Positions 53,827 to 63,797 of a stretch of DNA of 64,000 nucleotides are shown here, in pieces. This DNA is from Mesocentrotus franciscanus (taxonomy: Eukaryota; Echinodermata; Echinoidea; Camarodonta; Strongylocentrotidae), in the NCBI GenBank assembly GCA_037976565.1, contig CP137683.1:11625923-11689922 (forward strand). The letters run 5' to 3'. The notes below the pieces were generated by a model that was not told the DNA's origin, searched no databases, and saw nothing but the letters and a program-made list of their open reading frames with translations. Every line of letters begins with the position of its first letter. Position 1 is the first letter of the stretch. Position numbers and translations under genes: made by a program.

Positions 53827-53950
53827 GAGGGCATTAGTACGAATTACCCACACAAAGTACCTTTGGAACAGTCTTACACGCCCGAGGCGGTAGCCGAGTG
53901 TTTGGACTGTTTTGAAGGTACCGAGTGTGGGTAATTTTACTAATGCCCTA
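53827..53950. repeat. Foldback inverted repeat
   Basis: Left GGGCATTAGTACGAATTACC and CACACAAAGTACCTTTGGAA mirror right GGTACCGAGTGTGGGTAATT and TTACTAATGCCCT. The centre holds a second small hairpin CGCCCGAGGCGGTAGCCGAG. Confidence 0.8.
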
Positions 53951-54032
53951 ACAAAATGATGTGTATTATTTGTTTTATAAGATGATGTTTTATTTTTTTT
54001 ATAAAATTATGTTTTATAACATGATTTTACTA

Positions 54033-54068
54033 ATGACCGGTCATTAGAATTGGATTATGACCGGTCAT
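54033..54068. repeat. Two perfect 12-bp palindromes ATGACCGGTCAT
   Basis: Identical self-complementary 12-mers at 54033-54044 and 54057-54068, 24 bp start to start. They could be protein-binding sites within the repeat or simply repeat structure. Confidence 0.8.
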
Positions 54069-54779
54069 TATCCAAATTACGCGTCAGGCAAAATAAATGC
54101 CTGGTAACGTGTACGCTTTCAACCAATCATTTGCTTATGATCCACGTCATCATCGTATAAAAGACTATAAAGTATCTGAGCTCATAAGCATTAAGCTAAA
54201 ATTACTGACCTATCTTTCTTTAACCTTTCCGCGGGGGAAAATAATTCGAAATGATTTCGAGGAGGAATAAAATTGGTTATGTAAGGACGACAGAAATTGA
54301 TTAGAAGAAGACGCAATCTGAAGACTTATTTTATACAGAGTTGAACACCCCGGGGCATGCTCACTCGTGTGGTTCAAAATCCTTTAAAATCTTGCAATTT
54401 TCCGTAATTGCTTTAAAAAGATTATCGCCATGTTTCGCCAAAATATTGAATTCTGAATCAATAAAACACAGAAATGAAATGAAACAACGGTGCAATCTTG
54501 AGCAAATAACGAAGTAGATTGGTGCCAACACGCAACTGTCACAGACCCATTCACCAATTTGAGAATCTTAAACATTCATTATCTTATTTTGTTCAAACAT
54601 TCGTAACTTTTAACTGTAAATTTAAAGATCTGATTTTTTTTTAAGTGTTTTCGAACTTCCCAGCAAACACTCAACGTTGTCATGACTTTAACAACACGTT
54701 CTTTGAAAACGTTGAAGCGCATAGAGTTACATGTAAATCATAATTTGGCATGCTCTATCTAAGAACGGCTCATTAATAA
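54069..54779. other. Repeat-derived and unannotated DNA
   Basis: Includes the end of duplicated unit A; otherwise no gene recognised. Confidence 0.45.
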
Positions 54780-55205
54780 TAACGTGGCGTTTTGTGTTCC
54801 CTCGGCTATTTTCACGACATTTGAGTTTTATTAAGAGTCGTATAAAAGAAGGGAGCGTTTATTCACATGTCAAAACAGAAACATAAACATGTGTCATTTG
54901 TCATAAAATATCAAATGCGTTACACAAAGAAATCAAGAAATGAGGGAACCATAATCAAAAAGATTTCGTATTTAGTAGAACCAGATGTTGCGAAAGAGTT
55001 TCAGATTATGTGTTTTTGTTATATAAGAATGGTACGTGACAGAAAAGATGAAAATGACCTTAGAGAAAATCTCGTTACGAATTTTATTAATTTCTGGCTC
55101 TGGCGATAAATAATATAAAAGCAGACTATAAAGTTCTCGCGGTAGCATTATAAGGCTGCGATATTAAACTAACATATCTCTCTTACCTCCCCAAGGGGAA
55201 ATGAA
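54780..55205. repeat. Duplicated unit B (uninterrupted)
   Basis: CGGCTATTTTCACGACATTT...AAGAGTCGTATAAAAGAAGG...TTATTCACATGTCAAAACAG...AATATCAAATGCGTTACACA corresponds to the flanks of the LINE insertion in unit A, without the LINE. It is followed by (GA)n at 55208-55238. Confidence 0.55.
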
Positions 55206-55737
55206 AAAAGAGAGGGAGAGAGAGAGAGAGAGAGAGCCTCTTGGATTTGCCATCTTATTTTACATTACATTGAGGCTTTGTTAGAGATATTAGTGGATTC
55301 CATACAAATCTTTGATATAAAAAGAAAACTTTTGCACAATGTCGAGGAAGAAAGACAATGAAACATTTTGACCATATATAGAAGGTGGTCGGGAATAAGA
55401 ATACATTCTGTGACGTCACAAAAAAATTATTTACATAAACATGTATCATAAGAAGTGAATAGACAAATTTCAACAAGCGTTTTTTTCTCCATAAACTCTC
55501 GTAAACAACGGAATATTCAGTGACTTCTTTAGTTGGGGAATCTCTTAATCTTAGCATAACTTTGAAATGGAGTCAACATTAAAATAACGTATGTTTTGCA
55601 AGAAATCATATATTCTTTTCACAATTTAACAGTACACACGTACGTTTACATTTGGAATACATGTCCGTATATGCAGCGTTGTATCATTATAGAATAAACG
55701 GCGATGGAAAACAATACTTTCTGATGGCGACAACTGT

Positions 55738-56661
55738 AGGCGCATTTATACTGTCAAATACCTCATTTTGAAAAATCGCGATTTTTCGTGCACCCGTTTA
55801 CACTTGTGCCGAAACATCACCGACTGAGCTGCTCAGCGATGTTTTGGCGTGTTTTGGTTGGTAATGCGCATGCGCGGTCTTCCCAATGCAAAATGCTCAA
55901 TCATACACAGCGAGTCCAGCACGAACAGTCATGCACGTATAACGGTACGTGTGACTACATGGACTACATGTTACCGCACGTACCCCTATAGATGGGACTA
56001 CATTTACGCTTCCGTGAATGTTTCGCCATGGGTTCGTTGATGACATTGCCTTCGATTTATTCCCGAAACAACCGTGAGACATAGAATTATGAGAAGATAT
56101 TTGGAAGAGAGCTTTGATATACTTTGATTTATCACGTACGAAAGTATAGATGTGGTGTAATGACGGAAAATATGAAAAATACTGAAATATTTTCAGATAA
56201 AATAATACAAAAAGGATTGCGCTTTGTTTCGCTCAGTTTTCGCATATTAAAACAGGATTTGACAACTATTTGCAATATTTATGAGTTCGAACAACCCTTC
56301 TTCTTCCATTTGACATTTCAATCATTTCATTTAGTGGTTTCTAAAGCGAGATTTTACAGTTTAGCTGAGACTCTTTCGTAGCGGTTCAGCGTAAACAAGT
56401 TGTTCACTTTATGCAACTAAGGCTTCAAGGACGAAAGCTAGCCACGTTCCTAAAGTCACGTGACCTAAAATCGCGATTTTACAAGAGCGAGCGTTTATAC
56501 TTGCGAAATACGCCAAGATATGCCAAAAGATCACACTTCGTTTTGGAATCTTTCGGGCTTGGCATTTTTGCCGGTAAAGGGTAGTTGCCATGGTAAACAT
56601 CGCGGTCAGGCTCCGGTTTGGCATTTTTTGGCGTATTTGGATGACAGTGTAAATGCCCCTT
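55738..56661. mobile_element. Non-autonomous TIR DNA transposon candidate
   Basis: The left end GGCGCATTTATACTGTCA is mirrored by the right end TGACAGTGTAAATGCCCC, about 25 bp with mismatches. Inner AAAATCGCGATTTT occurs near both ends. The interior of about 870 bp has no transposase. Confidence 0.5.
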
Positions 56662-57089
56662 GTATCAATCATATTTGTACTACTGCTCTAGTTCTGGTGA
56701 TATACTAATGGGGTTATAAAATATTCTCTGTATGTTTCCGTGGTGAGTGAGTATTCCCAAATTGAGGCTTCTGGTATCAGCATGTGGTAGCCTTACTAAA
56801 AAGGCTGTTCATATAATGCTTTTGTCTTCTGACAGTTTTTTTTGTACCACTTGGTGTTACCGAAAGCCTAAATTTGTGAATAATGTGGTTATTTGTACCG
56901 CGGTGCGGAGGAGCAATAATTGTTCCTCATAATCATTCATCATGCATGTTTCTTTAGCATGTCAGGGATTTATTTCTTCTTCTCCTTTTAACATTCTTTG
57001 CCAATTGAATGAGCACTCTGCAAACTGGGTCAAGACGTTGAAAAAAAGAACTTCAAGTGAAATACCGCGATGATCTATATATATAAATC
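56662..57089. other. Unannotated DNA
   Basis: No gene or repeat recognised. Confidence 0.45.
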
Positions 57090-57730
57090 AAGGTATCTTC
57101 TCCCAGCTTGGAGGTAGATTGCAACATTTTCCTACACATCTCTGTTTTTACAGCTACCCTAGCTAGTACACTCTTGCAATGTCGTTCCCCTCCATGACTT
57201 CATGTTCCCCTCCCTCTTGGTTTTCCTCTTGGTCTGGTGCCTTCTACTTCTCCTTCCAATAAATCTTGCAAGAGACTCTGATGTATTTTAATGTGACCAA
57301 AGTATTATGCCTTTCGTTCTTTAACCATTCCATCAGGGTATTTTGTTTAAGCCCAGCCTACCATATGCAATATTTCTAGTATTTATATAGTTTTCCAATA
57401 TCTTGTCATGATATTCTCATCAGTTTCCTGTACAATTTTTAAATGATGTGATTTTCTTTCCCATACTTTCTGTAAATGTCCATGTTTCTGCTCCATTAGA
57501 TAGAACGGACCAGATATATAGCAATTCGTAAGTCTAATTCTAAATTTAAATGTTCACCTTGCTTGCTGTAAATAAGTTTGTCATTGCCAGGAATGTATTC
57601 CGTGTCATTAGATCCTATCCTTATCTTTGATGTCTACCTCGCATCTGGCATCATTAGGGATATTTTTCCACCACAATTATACTAAACCCAAATGGAAATG
57701 TCATCTTACCTCAAAATTGTTTTCCAAACT
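57090..57730 (-). pseudogene. Decayed LINE reverse-transcriptase C-terminal region
   Basis: On the minus strand, fragments read SNGAETWTFTESMGKKITSF (thumb region, typically YGAETWTL), LMRIS, then YFGHIKIHQSLLQDLLEGEV and EGTRPRGKPRGR (the usual YFGHxxRH...LEGxVEGxRxRGRPR end). They are scattered over frames with stops, so the copy is old. It belongs to the broad RTE/L1-like class by these motifs; the clade is uncertain. Confidence 0.7.
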
Positions 57731-58180
57731 CAGTCCTGTACGATAAAATAAAGTGGTATATATAATATGAGCTCCTATACTTCTAGCACATAAACAGTGA
57801 GTCATCAAGTAGCTTCTTTTGCCATACAGCCCTTTGAGCTCGTCCTCGTACAAAGAATTGTCAAATCAACTTTTGGTGCATGTAGTTGTTGTTTTTTCCT
57901 GACTGAATTAAGCACATATTGTTTGCCTGTCTATTCAAAGGGCTGTGTCATTCTTCGAATAAGAGACAAACTAAACAATAGACAAACAAAATGGTCAATT
58001 GCTTCACTGTAATAGGATTAGTGCTTGTGTCTTTAATCGATGTGCAGCCTTGCATCACTCTTTCTTGAATGACCTGAAAGAATTGACATTTTGACTTCCG
58101 ACGAAGTTACGACATCACAACTGCTCTTATATAATATATTTTACCATTAAAATTGCTATTTAGATTCACCGCATGGGGGT
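57731..58180. other. Unannotated DNA
   Basis: No gene recognised. Confidence 0.45.
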
Positions 58181-58187
58181 TAAAGTT

Positions 58188-58345
58188 TATGATGGTCAAA
58201 ATGTCCTATTCTGCCATTCTGATGTTCAGTTATTCTACCATTCTAATGGTCAAAATGTCCGTTATTCTACCATTCTGATGGTCAACCGGCACGTTCTTCT
58301 ACCATTCTGACGGTCAAACGGTCCGTTATTCTACAATGATGATGA
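58188..58345. repeat. Minisatellite, about 40-45 bp unit, four copies
   Basis: TTCTACCATTCTGATGGTCA with following AA(A/C)(T/G)GTCCGTTA recurs about four times with point changes; contains CCATTCTgATGG-type near-palindromes. Confidence 0.75.
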
Positions 58346-59254
58346 TCGCAACCAACCGGAAATTTTGCTTGGAGATTAACAATATAAGACTTAACTTACA
58401 TTGTTAGTAAATACAAAGACTAAATCAATATCAATAACTAGTCACAAGTAATGAATACACCCATGCATTATCTATCAAGGGATCACTGAAATTCACTGAA
58501 AAATTATACACAATGAAGGCATTGAGCTCAGTGCATTGAAGAGTGGTAGTCTGTGAAACGAGATAAGTGGCGTTCGAACACCATAAGTGGGTGGTCTAAT
58601 TTCAGTCATATATCCTTGGATAGGACTCTATCATGTGATAGTATGGCATGGATAATACATGTATCATACACTAACCATATTCCTAACTGAAAGAATATGG
58701 ACATAAATTATAGAGGAAGTATGGTTGACAAAGCTTTACTTGTTCATAGATTTTGCTTGATTTACCCAGAGTTGGGTTTTTAAAAAGACAAACAATATTA
58801 TTCTTCACCAACAAATATTAGCCGATTAGAAATCGGCTCTACTCACTTAACGAAGTGCCTAAAAGTACCCATTTGCTGGGCAAAACTGATATTAATGATT
58901 TAACAGAACACCGACCACATTTCTGGTATTTGAAGTGTTGTTATTGAATTTGTTACTGGAATGGATATTCTCATCCTCCGTAACACAAGTGTTGATTAAT
59001 TCAGATTCTGTCCGTTTATATATTTGTATTCTTCAATTGTCTCCTCCCTTTAAAGCGCGCGATCCCCGAAAATACACCCGTCAAAAAAGAACTGTCTCTG
59101 TTTCAGCGGTGAGTTTGTGTTTTTATCTCGGCTGATTGGGCGCGCGACACGGAAACAGTCCGTGCAGTGGATGACTAATCGACCAGCCTGACCTGAATTC
59201 ACTGTGTATATGGGCGGAATATATGCAGAATCTGTCTGATAATTAAAAAAGGAA
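58346..59254. other. Unannotated DNA
   Basis: No gene or clear repeat recognised. Confidence 0.45.
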
Positions 59255-59570
59255 AATTTAAAGGGAAGTCTTTAAATCTATTGAGTGGTCTGGTAATATG
59301 TTCTATAAGATTAATCCACCGCCTGCCATTATTTTCTGTAATATCATATCCTAATAATCCTATTCCCATTTTCTGTTAAAAGACAATCCAACCTTTGTAG
59401 TAATTTCATTCGTAAAGAGAAGTCTCTAAATCTATAGAGTGGTCTGATAATATGTTCTATAAGATTAATCCCCCGTCCATCATTATTTTCTGTAATATAA
59501 TATCCTAATAATCTTATTCCCATTTTCTGTTAAAAGACAATCCAACCTTTGTAGTAATTTCATTCGTACG
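59255..59570. repeat. About 153-bp tandem duplication
   Basis: AGTCTTTAAATCTATTGAGT...AGACAATCCAACCTTTGTAG...TTTCATTCGTA at 59268-59413 repeats as AGTCTCTAAATCTATAGAGT...CATTCGTA at 59421-59567, with about 5-8 % divergence. The second copy runs into the MITE-like repeat at 59529. Confidence 0.85.
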
Positions 59571-59953
59571 AAAGTGGAAAATAAGAGGAACAGCATGACG
59601 AAAGTTTGAAATAAATAATCGGACCAATAATAAGGAAGTTATGAGTGTTTGAAATATGAGATCACTAACTCTAGGCGACTCGCAAATTGGCATTTTGGTT
59701 ACTAATATTGGATTCACGCACAACTTTCTCGTTTGTCGTGTACAAACATATCATAAATTTATGTTTTTTTCTCCTAAGCGCCTTCTCCCTTTGGGCACGT
59801 CTCAAAATATATCGTGGGTAGCGTATATCATAAACAATTCATAACTTTTCTCCTTTTTTGTCCGATTTCGTTCAAACTTTCACCAATCTGCCTCTCTGAT
59901 TTGCCTGCTTTCTTTTAGAGTAGTTTACTATTAAGGTTCGATTTCCCTTTGAT
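59529..59953 (-). mobile_element. MITE-like dispersed repeat, copy 2
   Basis: Inverse copy of 23496-24040: GACGAAAGTTTGAAATAAAT, CTCGTTTGTCGTGTACAAA, CGTTCAAACTTTCACCAATC and GGTTCGATTTCCCTTT all align to that repeat's complement. Confidence 0.6.
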
Positions 59954-60780
59954 ATATCCTTGCCTTTCGTCTTTCTGCCTCTCTCATCCTACAACGCGTT
60001 CCCTAATCTACTTCGTACGGTTTTGCGTACTATATATTCTTTTTTTTACGGTTTGAATTTAGGATGCGTTTTGCAATAATATGAAAACTCAAATTCATGA
60101 ATATTGATACATGGCATTTCGGAATATGTCATTTTTTTGTCAGACTAGTATCCAATTCACTTTTGCCTTACGTTATTGCCCCATTTCTGGAGAAAATAAT
60201 TATATTGTTCAAGAAGGCATCACTTTAATTTTACGCAGTAAAGACTCGTTCCGATATGACGCGGCAAAACGCGGCGTTTTTGTTGTTGTAATGATGACGT
60301 CAAGTGAAATACGCTTCACAATCCCGAATCTTATAACATGGAGCTCAGCGAATGCGTTTTTTAACGTTTTTCTTTCTAATGAAAGAAAAACGTTCAAAAT
60401 CGAGAAGTTTGGTCCTCCTACCCCGCCCCCTGAAACATTCTGAGGGGCGTTGGTTTCATACATTGGAGTTTGTGCTTTTGGAAAGATGCTCGACTCAGCC
60501 CCTGACATATGAAGGCCTTTTGGAAATTAATACTGAAGATGAAAATACAAGCATATTGCAAGTTAAATTACCTCAGCCTTTTTTTCTTCAAAGTCGCTTA
60601 AACTTCTGTAACATATATACAATGATTAGACCTAGCGTGCAAAGTCTCAAGAAAGTCAAGGATGTCATTAATGAATCAGTAATAGGTTGACTGACAATGC
60701 GTGAATAAGTGTCTATTTAATATATTATATAAATATATTTATCTTGAAGCACGCGAGTTTTTTTATTATCATTGTTGATG
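59954..60780. other. Unannotated DNA
   Basis: No gene recognised; the ORFs at 60111-60443 and 60352-60690 show no family features. Confidence 0.45.
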
Positions 60781-60834
60781 AGCGGAACCATATGTTGGCT
60801 AATCGGGTAAATTAGTCCAGGTAATGAAAGTCCA

Positions 60835-60881
60835 GAAAATGAAAATGTTGCAAACAAATGGTGGAAGTTTTCTTATAAATA
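60835..60881 (+). promoter_or_regulatory. Core promoter of the secreted-peptide gene (TATA box and upstream motifs)
   Basis: TATAAATA lies at 60874-60881. About 30 bp downstream would be the start of the short exon ending at 60955; TTCAGTCC at 60913 resembles an initiator. Upstream, GAAAATGAAAAT (60835-60846) resembles an IRF element and ATGTTGCAAAC (60845-60855) a C/EBP-like site. The factor assignments are inference from short motifs. Confidence 0.5.
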
Positions 60882-60904
60882 GGAGGTGCCTTTAGCATGA
60901 TATC

Positions 60905-60955
60905 ATCAGATCTTCAGTCCAACACGGAAAGCATCAATCTGTCAATCAGCATCAG
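60905..60955 (+). other. Non-coding 5' exon of the secreted-peptide gene
   Basis: A short exon is predicted from a TATA-directed start (about 60905) to a perfect donor CAG|GTACGT at 60956. It has no ATG-initiated frame. Intron 1 would run 60956-62493 and contain a LINE fragment and a SINE. A short untranslated first exon is common in small secreted-peptide genes. Confidence 0.5.
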
Positions 60956-61140
60956 GTACGTACACAAAACATTAATATACTCTTTGCTTTACACAGTTTT
61001 AATGATTTAATACGATTCTCATTGACATCTATTTTTTAAAGGTTTTCCGGACTACTGCAGTGCTTTATCCGCAATAACGATTAGATTTCATAATTCAATT
61101 ATGAAAGCACAATACAATATACAATTCTAATGGCTAGTAA

Positions 61141-61335
61141 ATTACATCGCTCAGAGACTTACGGAAAGGGAAGATGGACGGTAAACGAGGAAGGGTAGAC
61201 CACAGATTGGGATGGTTTCTTGATAGGTGACAAAACAGATGACGCAATAAAGAAGGAGGGTCAAGATAGAGGGGGATGGGAAAAGAACTATTCGGATGGC
61301 TCTTGTGTGTGGACACACCCTTGGCATGGCAGAAC
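61141..61335 (+). pseudogene. LINE RT C-terminal fragment (second copy)
   Basis: GGGAAGATGGACGGTAAACG, CTTGATAGGTGACAAAACAG and TGTGTGTGGACACACCCTTG align with the 47934-48240 LINE fragment (GGGAAGATGGGTGGTAAGCA, CTTGATAGGTGATATGAC, GTGTGTGGACCTGCCCTTGG). No open frame remains. Confidence 0.65.
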
Positions 61336-62204
61336 ATCACCTCAGAGATATATATACATATAATTGTAACAAGCTATGCCTGAAGCCCGGCGCACTCTTA
61401 ACGATTCTCCTGCGATCCGATTTTCTTAGAAAGGGCGGTAATATTAGATATGGAAAACTAAACACCCTCTTCCTGATTAAGGTTCTAAATAATGATAAGA
61501 ATATTAACGACCGAAATGTTAGTGCATTTAACTCTTCTAGTCAGTGTAAATTCCGAACCGGCTTTAAACCATAAGTAATCGCACTACTGGCCCGACGTCA
61601 CAACGATTCTGAATCGATTTAGCTTTTCCTCCAAGGTAGCATGAAATCCCATGAAATTTAGATTTCATTTATCATATGACCATTCAGATCCTCGGTCATT
61701 AAGATTTTACATGTTCAAATGTTTATATAAAATGCCATTACAAATTCTTCCAAAATCGAATCATGGTCAGATCGTGTAGTGTGCGCCGGGCTTTAAACAC
61801 AAGAATAATACTTGTAGGTGAAAAATAAGTTTTGCAATCAACTAGGATATCCCACTGGCCAATTAGACGTGTCGATCTATCACTTTTTCTTTACGCTCGC
61901 AAGTGTAATACAAATCACACTGTTAAGGCCATGCATACTGACCTAGAACCTCAGGTCGTCTGTTGCAGTATGGTCCCAAAACTCGCTGCTCCCCTAGCTG
62001 TGCTGTTGGTTCTCGCATCGAATCCTCTGTCTGCGAAGTGGGAATCAGGAATTGGGTTACCCACTGTTGGCAAGTCGACCATGAGATGGTGCTGTATAGA
62101 AAACAAATCGCTACGGCAGATAGTTCATCAGTTCAGTATCGCTTTAATTGAACAAGCGTCAGCGTAACAAGAAATCATGCGTATCCAATGATAGCACATA
62201 CTGA

Positions 62205-62420
62205 GTAGGCATGGTATAGTGGTTCATTCACTTGACTCTAAATTATAGGGTTGAGTGTTCGAGTCCCATCCCGGCCCTAACTACCATTCATCCATATTTG
62301 CCATTTTCCACACAGGTGTAAATGTATACCTGGCAATTGCTGGTAATAATAATTGCATTGTCATCAAAAAGAACAGTACTCATGCTAATAAGGTTCTCTG
62401 GGTAGACACATTTATTATTC
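62205..62420 (+). mobile_element. tRNA-derived SINE copy
   Basis: Head GGCATGGTATAGTGGTTCAT (A box) and GAGTGTTCGAGTCCCATCCC (B box), body TGTAAATGTATACCTGGCAA, TTGCTGGTAATAATAATTGC. Same family as 27165-28149. It lies in the proposed intron 1 of the secreted-peptide gene. Confidence 0.75.
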
Positions 62421-62510
62421 ATTAAAGAAAATCGCCCAAATTTTCAGCTTGTTTCAAATACAGATTTGTAAATATTTTTGTTTTAACTGGCAGAAAACCT
62501 ACATTCCAAA

Positions 62511-62688
62511 ATGGCCAAGACTTTGTTCTTTGTTCTCGCTGCCGCCCTCATCGTTGCCGCCCTTGCCTTCGAGTTTGAAGACGATTTCGAGGATGAGGCC
62601 CTCGATGTCGCATTCCTAAAGAGGGATCCCACAATGCAGGAATTCCTCATGGCTGAGAAGAGGGGAAGGACCATTAAGAAGTACAAGT
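62511..62688 (+). CDS. Secreted peptide precursor, first coding exon (antimicrobial-peptide or neuropeptide-like)
   Basis: The exon runs 62494-62688: acceptor TTTTAACTGGCAG, then 17 nt, then ATG in good context (CAAAATGG). Residues 1-19 form a clean signal peptide (MAKTLFFVLAAALIVAALA). Residues 20-49 are strongly acidic (FEFEDDFEDEALDV...). Lys50-Arg51 is a dibasic processing site and the mature part begins GRTIKKYK, strongly basic. The donor GTGAGT at 62689 leaves one T, which would suit a Cys or Tyr codon. Signal, acidic pro-part, KR and a cationic mature peptide is the standard plan of echinoderm antimicrobial peptides; a neuropeptide precursor is the alternative. The remaining exon is not found before 64000. 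If the donor were unused, the frame would run to 62759, partly into a SINE. Confidence 0.7.
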
Positions 62689-62734
62689 GTGAGTATCGAC
62701 CCCTAAAACCCATTCTTAAGCCTAAACATGTTAA

Positions 62735-62880
62735 AGTACAATGTTGTCTTGTGGTCTAGTGGATAAGTCACCGAACTGTGAACCACAAGGTACGGGAATT
62801 GGAATCCCTGCCACAGCACTAATATTGCCTTTGGGCTTTGGCAGTGCATAATTATATCTACATTTATCATACTCTAACCT
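62735..62880 (+). mobile_element. tRNA-derived SINE copy (3' end lost)
   Basis: TTGTCTTGTGGTCTAGTGGA (A-box region), GGGAATTGGAATCCCTGCCA (B-box, diverged), then a short body. It abuts the foldback MITE at 62881. Confidence 0.65.
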
Positions 62881-63039
62881 GGGGCCCGTTGCATAAAACT
62901 TACCATTGATGGTAACTTTTCCATCAATGGTAACTACCATGGAAACCTTGATTTTGATTGGCTGTTGAGCCCTGTTACCATGGTAGTTGCCATTGATGGC
63001 AAAGTTACCATCAATGGTAAGTTTTATGCAACGGGGCCC
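62881..63039. mobile_element. Foldback MITE, copy 2
   Basis: GGGGCCCGTTGCATAAAACT at the left, mirrored by AGTTTTATGCAACGGGGCCC at the right; the arms cover almost the whole 159 bp. Homologous to 21520-21677. Confidence 0.85.
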
Positions 63040-63797
63040 ATGTGCGGTATATTGGTAGGAATTTCCATTAAATTAACTGAAGGCTTAAATCGCCCACTGG
63101 AGCTAAAGCTGGGGTAATAATTTCCAAAGCTCTTTAAAAGGACATAGATATGTCATATAAAATGTATAATTTGATATTAGGCTACATAAAAACGGAATAT
63201 TTTTTATATCAACTTTCCACGTGCTCTAAATAGAATTTTATCGCCCATGTTACAAATCATTGACGTTTATTATTTGTTGAAATTTCATTAAAAAACCGAA
63301 TCTTAATTGAGAACTTCGAAATGTAAATTGCACTTTGTTTGGAAATTACTGCATCAAAAATCAAAAAGGCATTTTCAGGATGTTTCGCACATGTATTTAC
63401 CAGATTAGGCTACATAATTTCAAATACAATTACTTTCCGATACAATTTATGTTAACAACTGACTCACGATATTCTTTTAAAACAAAACAAGATAATACAA
63501 AAATGTTATGTTCGTTTGATCTTGTTTGGAATTCTCTTGAGTACGTGGAAAATCAATGTGACTTCCGACAAGTTATTTCAGATTATCCCTACGCGTTCTA
63601 CTGGCCTGACCTGTGGCGGAACCTGACTCTCAACTCAGGGACGAAATCACAGGGCCTTAGTTTTCGTGTGTTTCTTTTTCCATTTATTAGTTCAAAGTCG
63701 CTATGTCTAGTAGTTTCCCAAGGTGCTAATTAGTTGTGCCGAGTCAGCCTGAGGGCTGATTAGGCACCCCACGCGGGGAAGGTATGACGTTGACAGG
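63040..63797. other. Unannotated DNA (proposed intron of the secreted-peptide gene)
   Basis: No gene recognised. The 132-residue ORF at 63335-63733 has no signal peptide, Cys pattern or family match that would make it the missing exon. Confidence 0.45.

Larger units (their letters stand above)
51960..54245. repeat. Duplicated unit A (interrupted by LINE and foldback)
   Basis: The left part (CGGCTGTTTCTAC...AAGAGTCGTAAAGGAAGCGA...TTATTCACATCGAAACAGAA) and right part (GGCGATAAATCATATTG, then TATAAAAGACTATAAAGT...CCGCGGGGGAAAA) correspond to unit B at 54780-55205. The 1.65-kb LINE lies between them. Confidence 0.55.

Noticed and set aside
63335..63733. 132-residue ORF as the next exon of the secreted peptide
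   Set aside because: No Cys pattern or basic mature-peptide features, and no acceptor with the needed phase was convincing.
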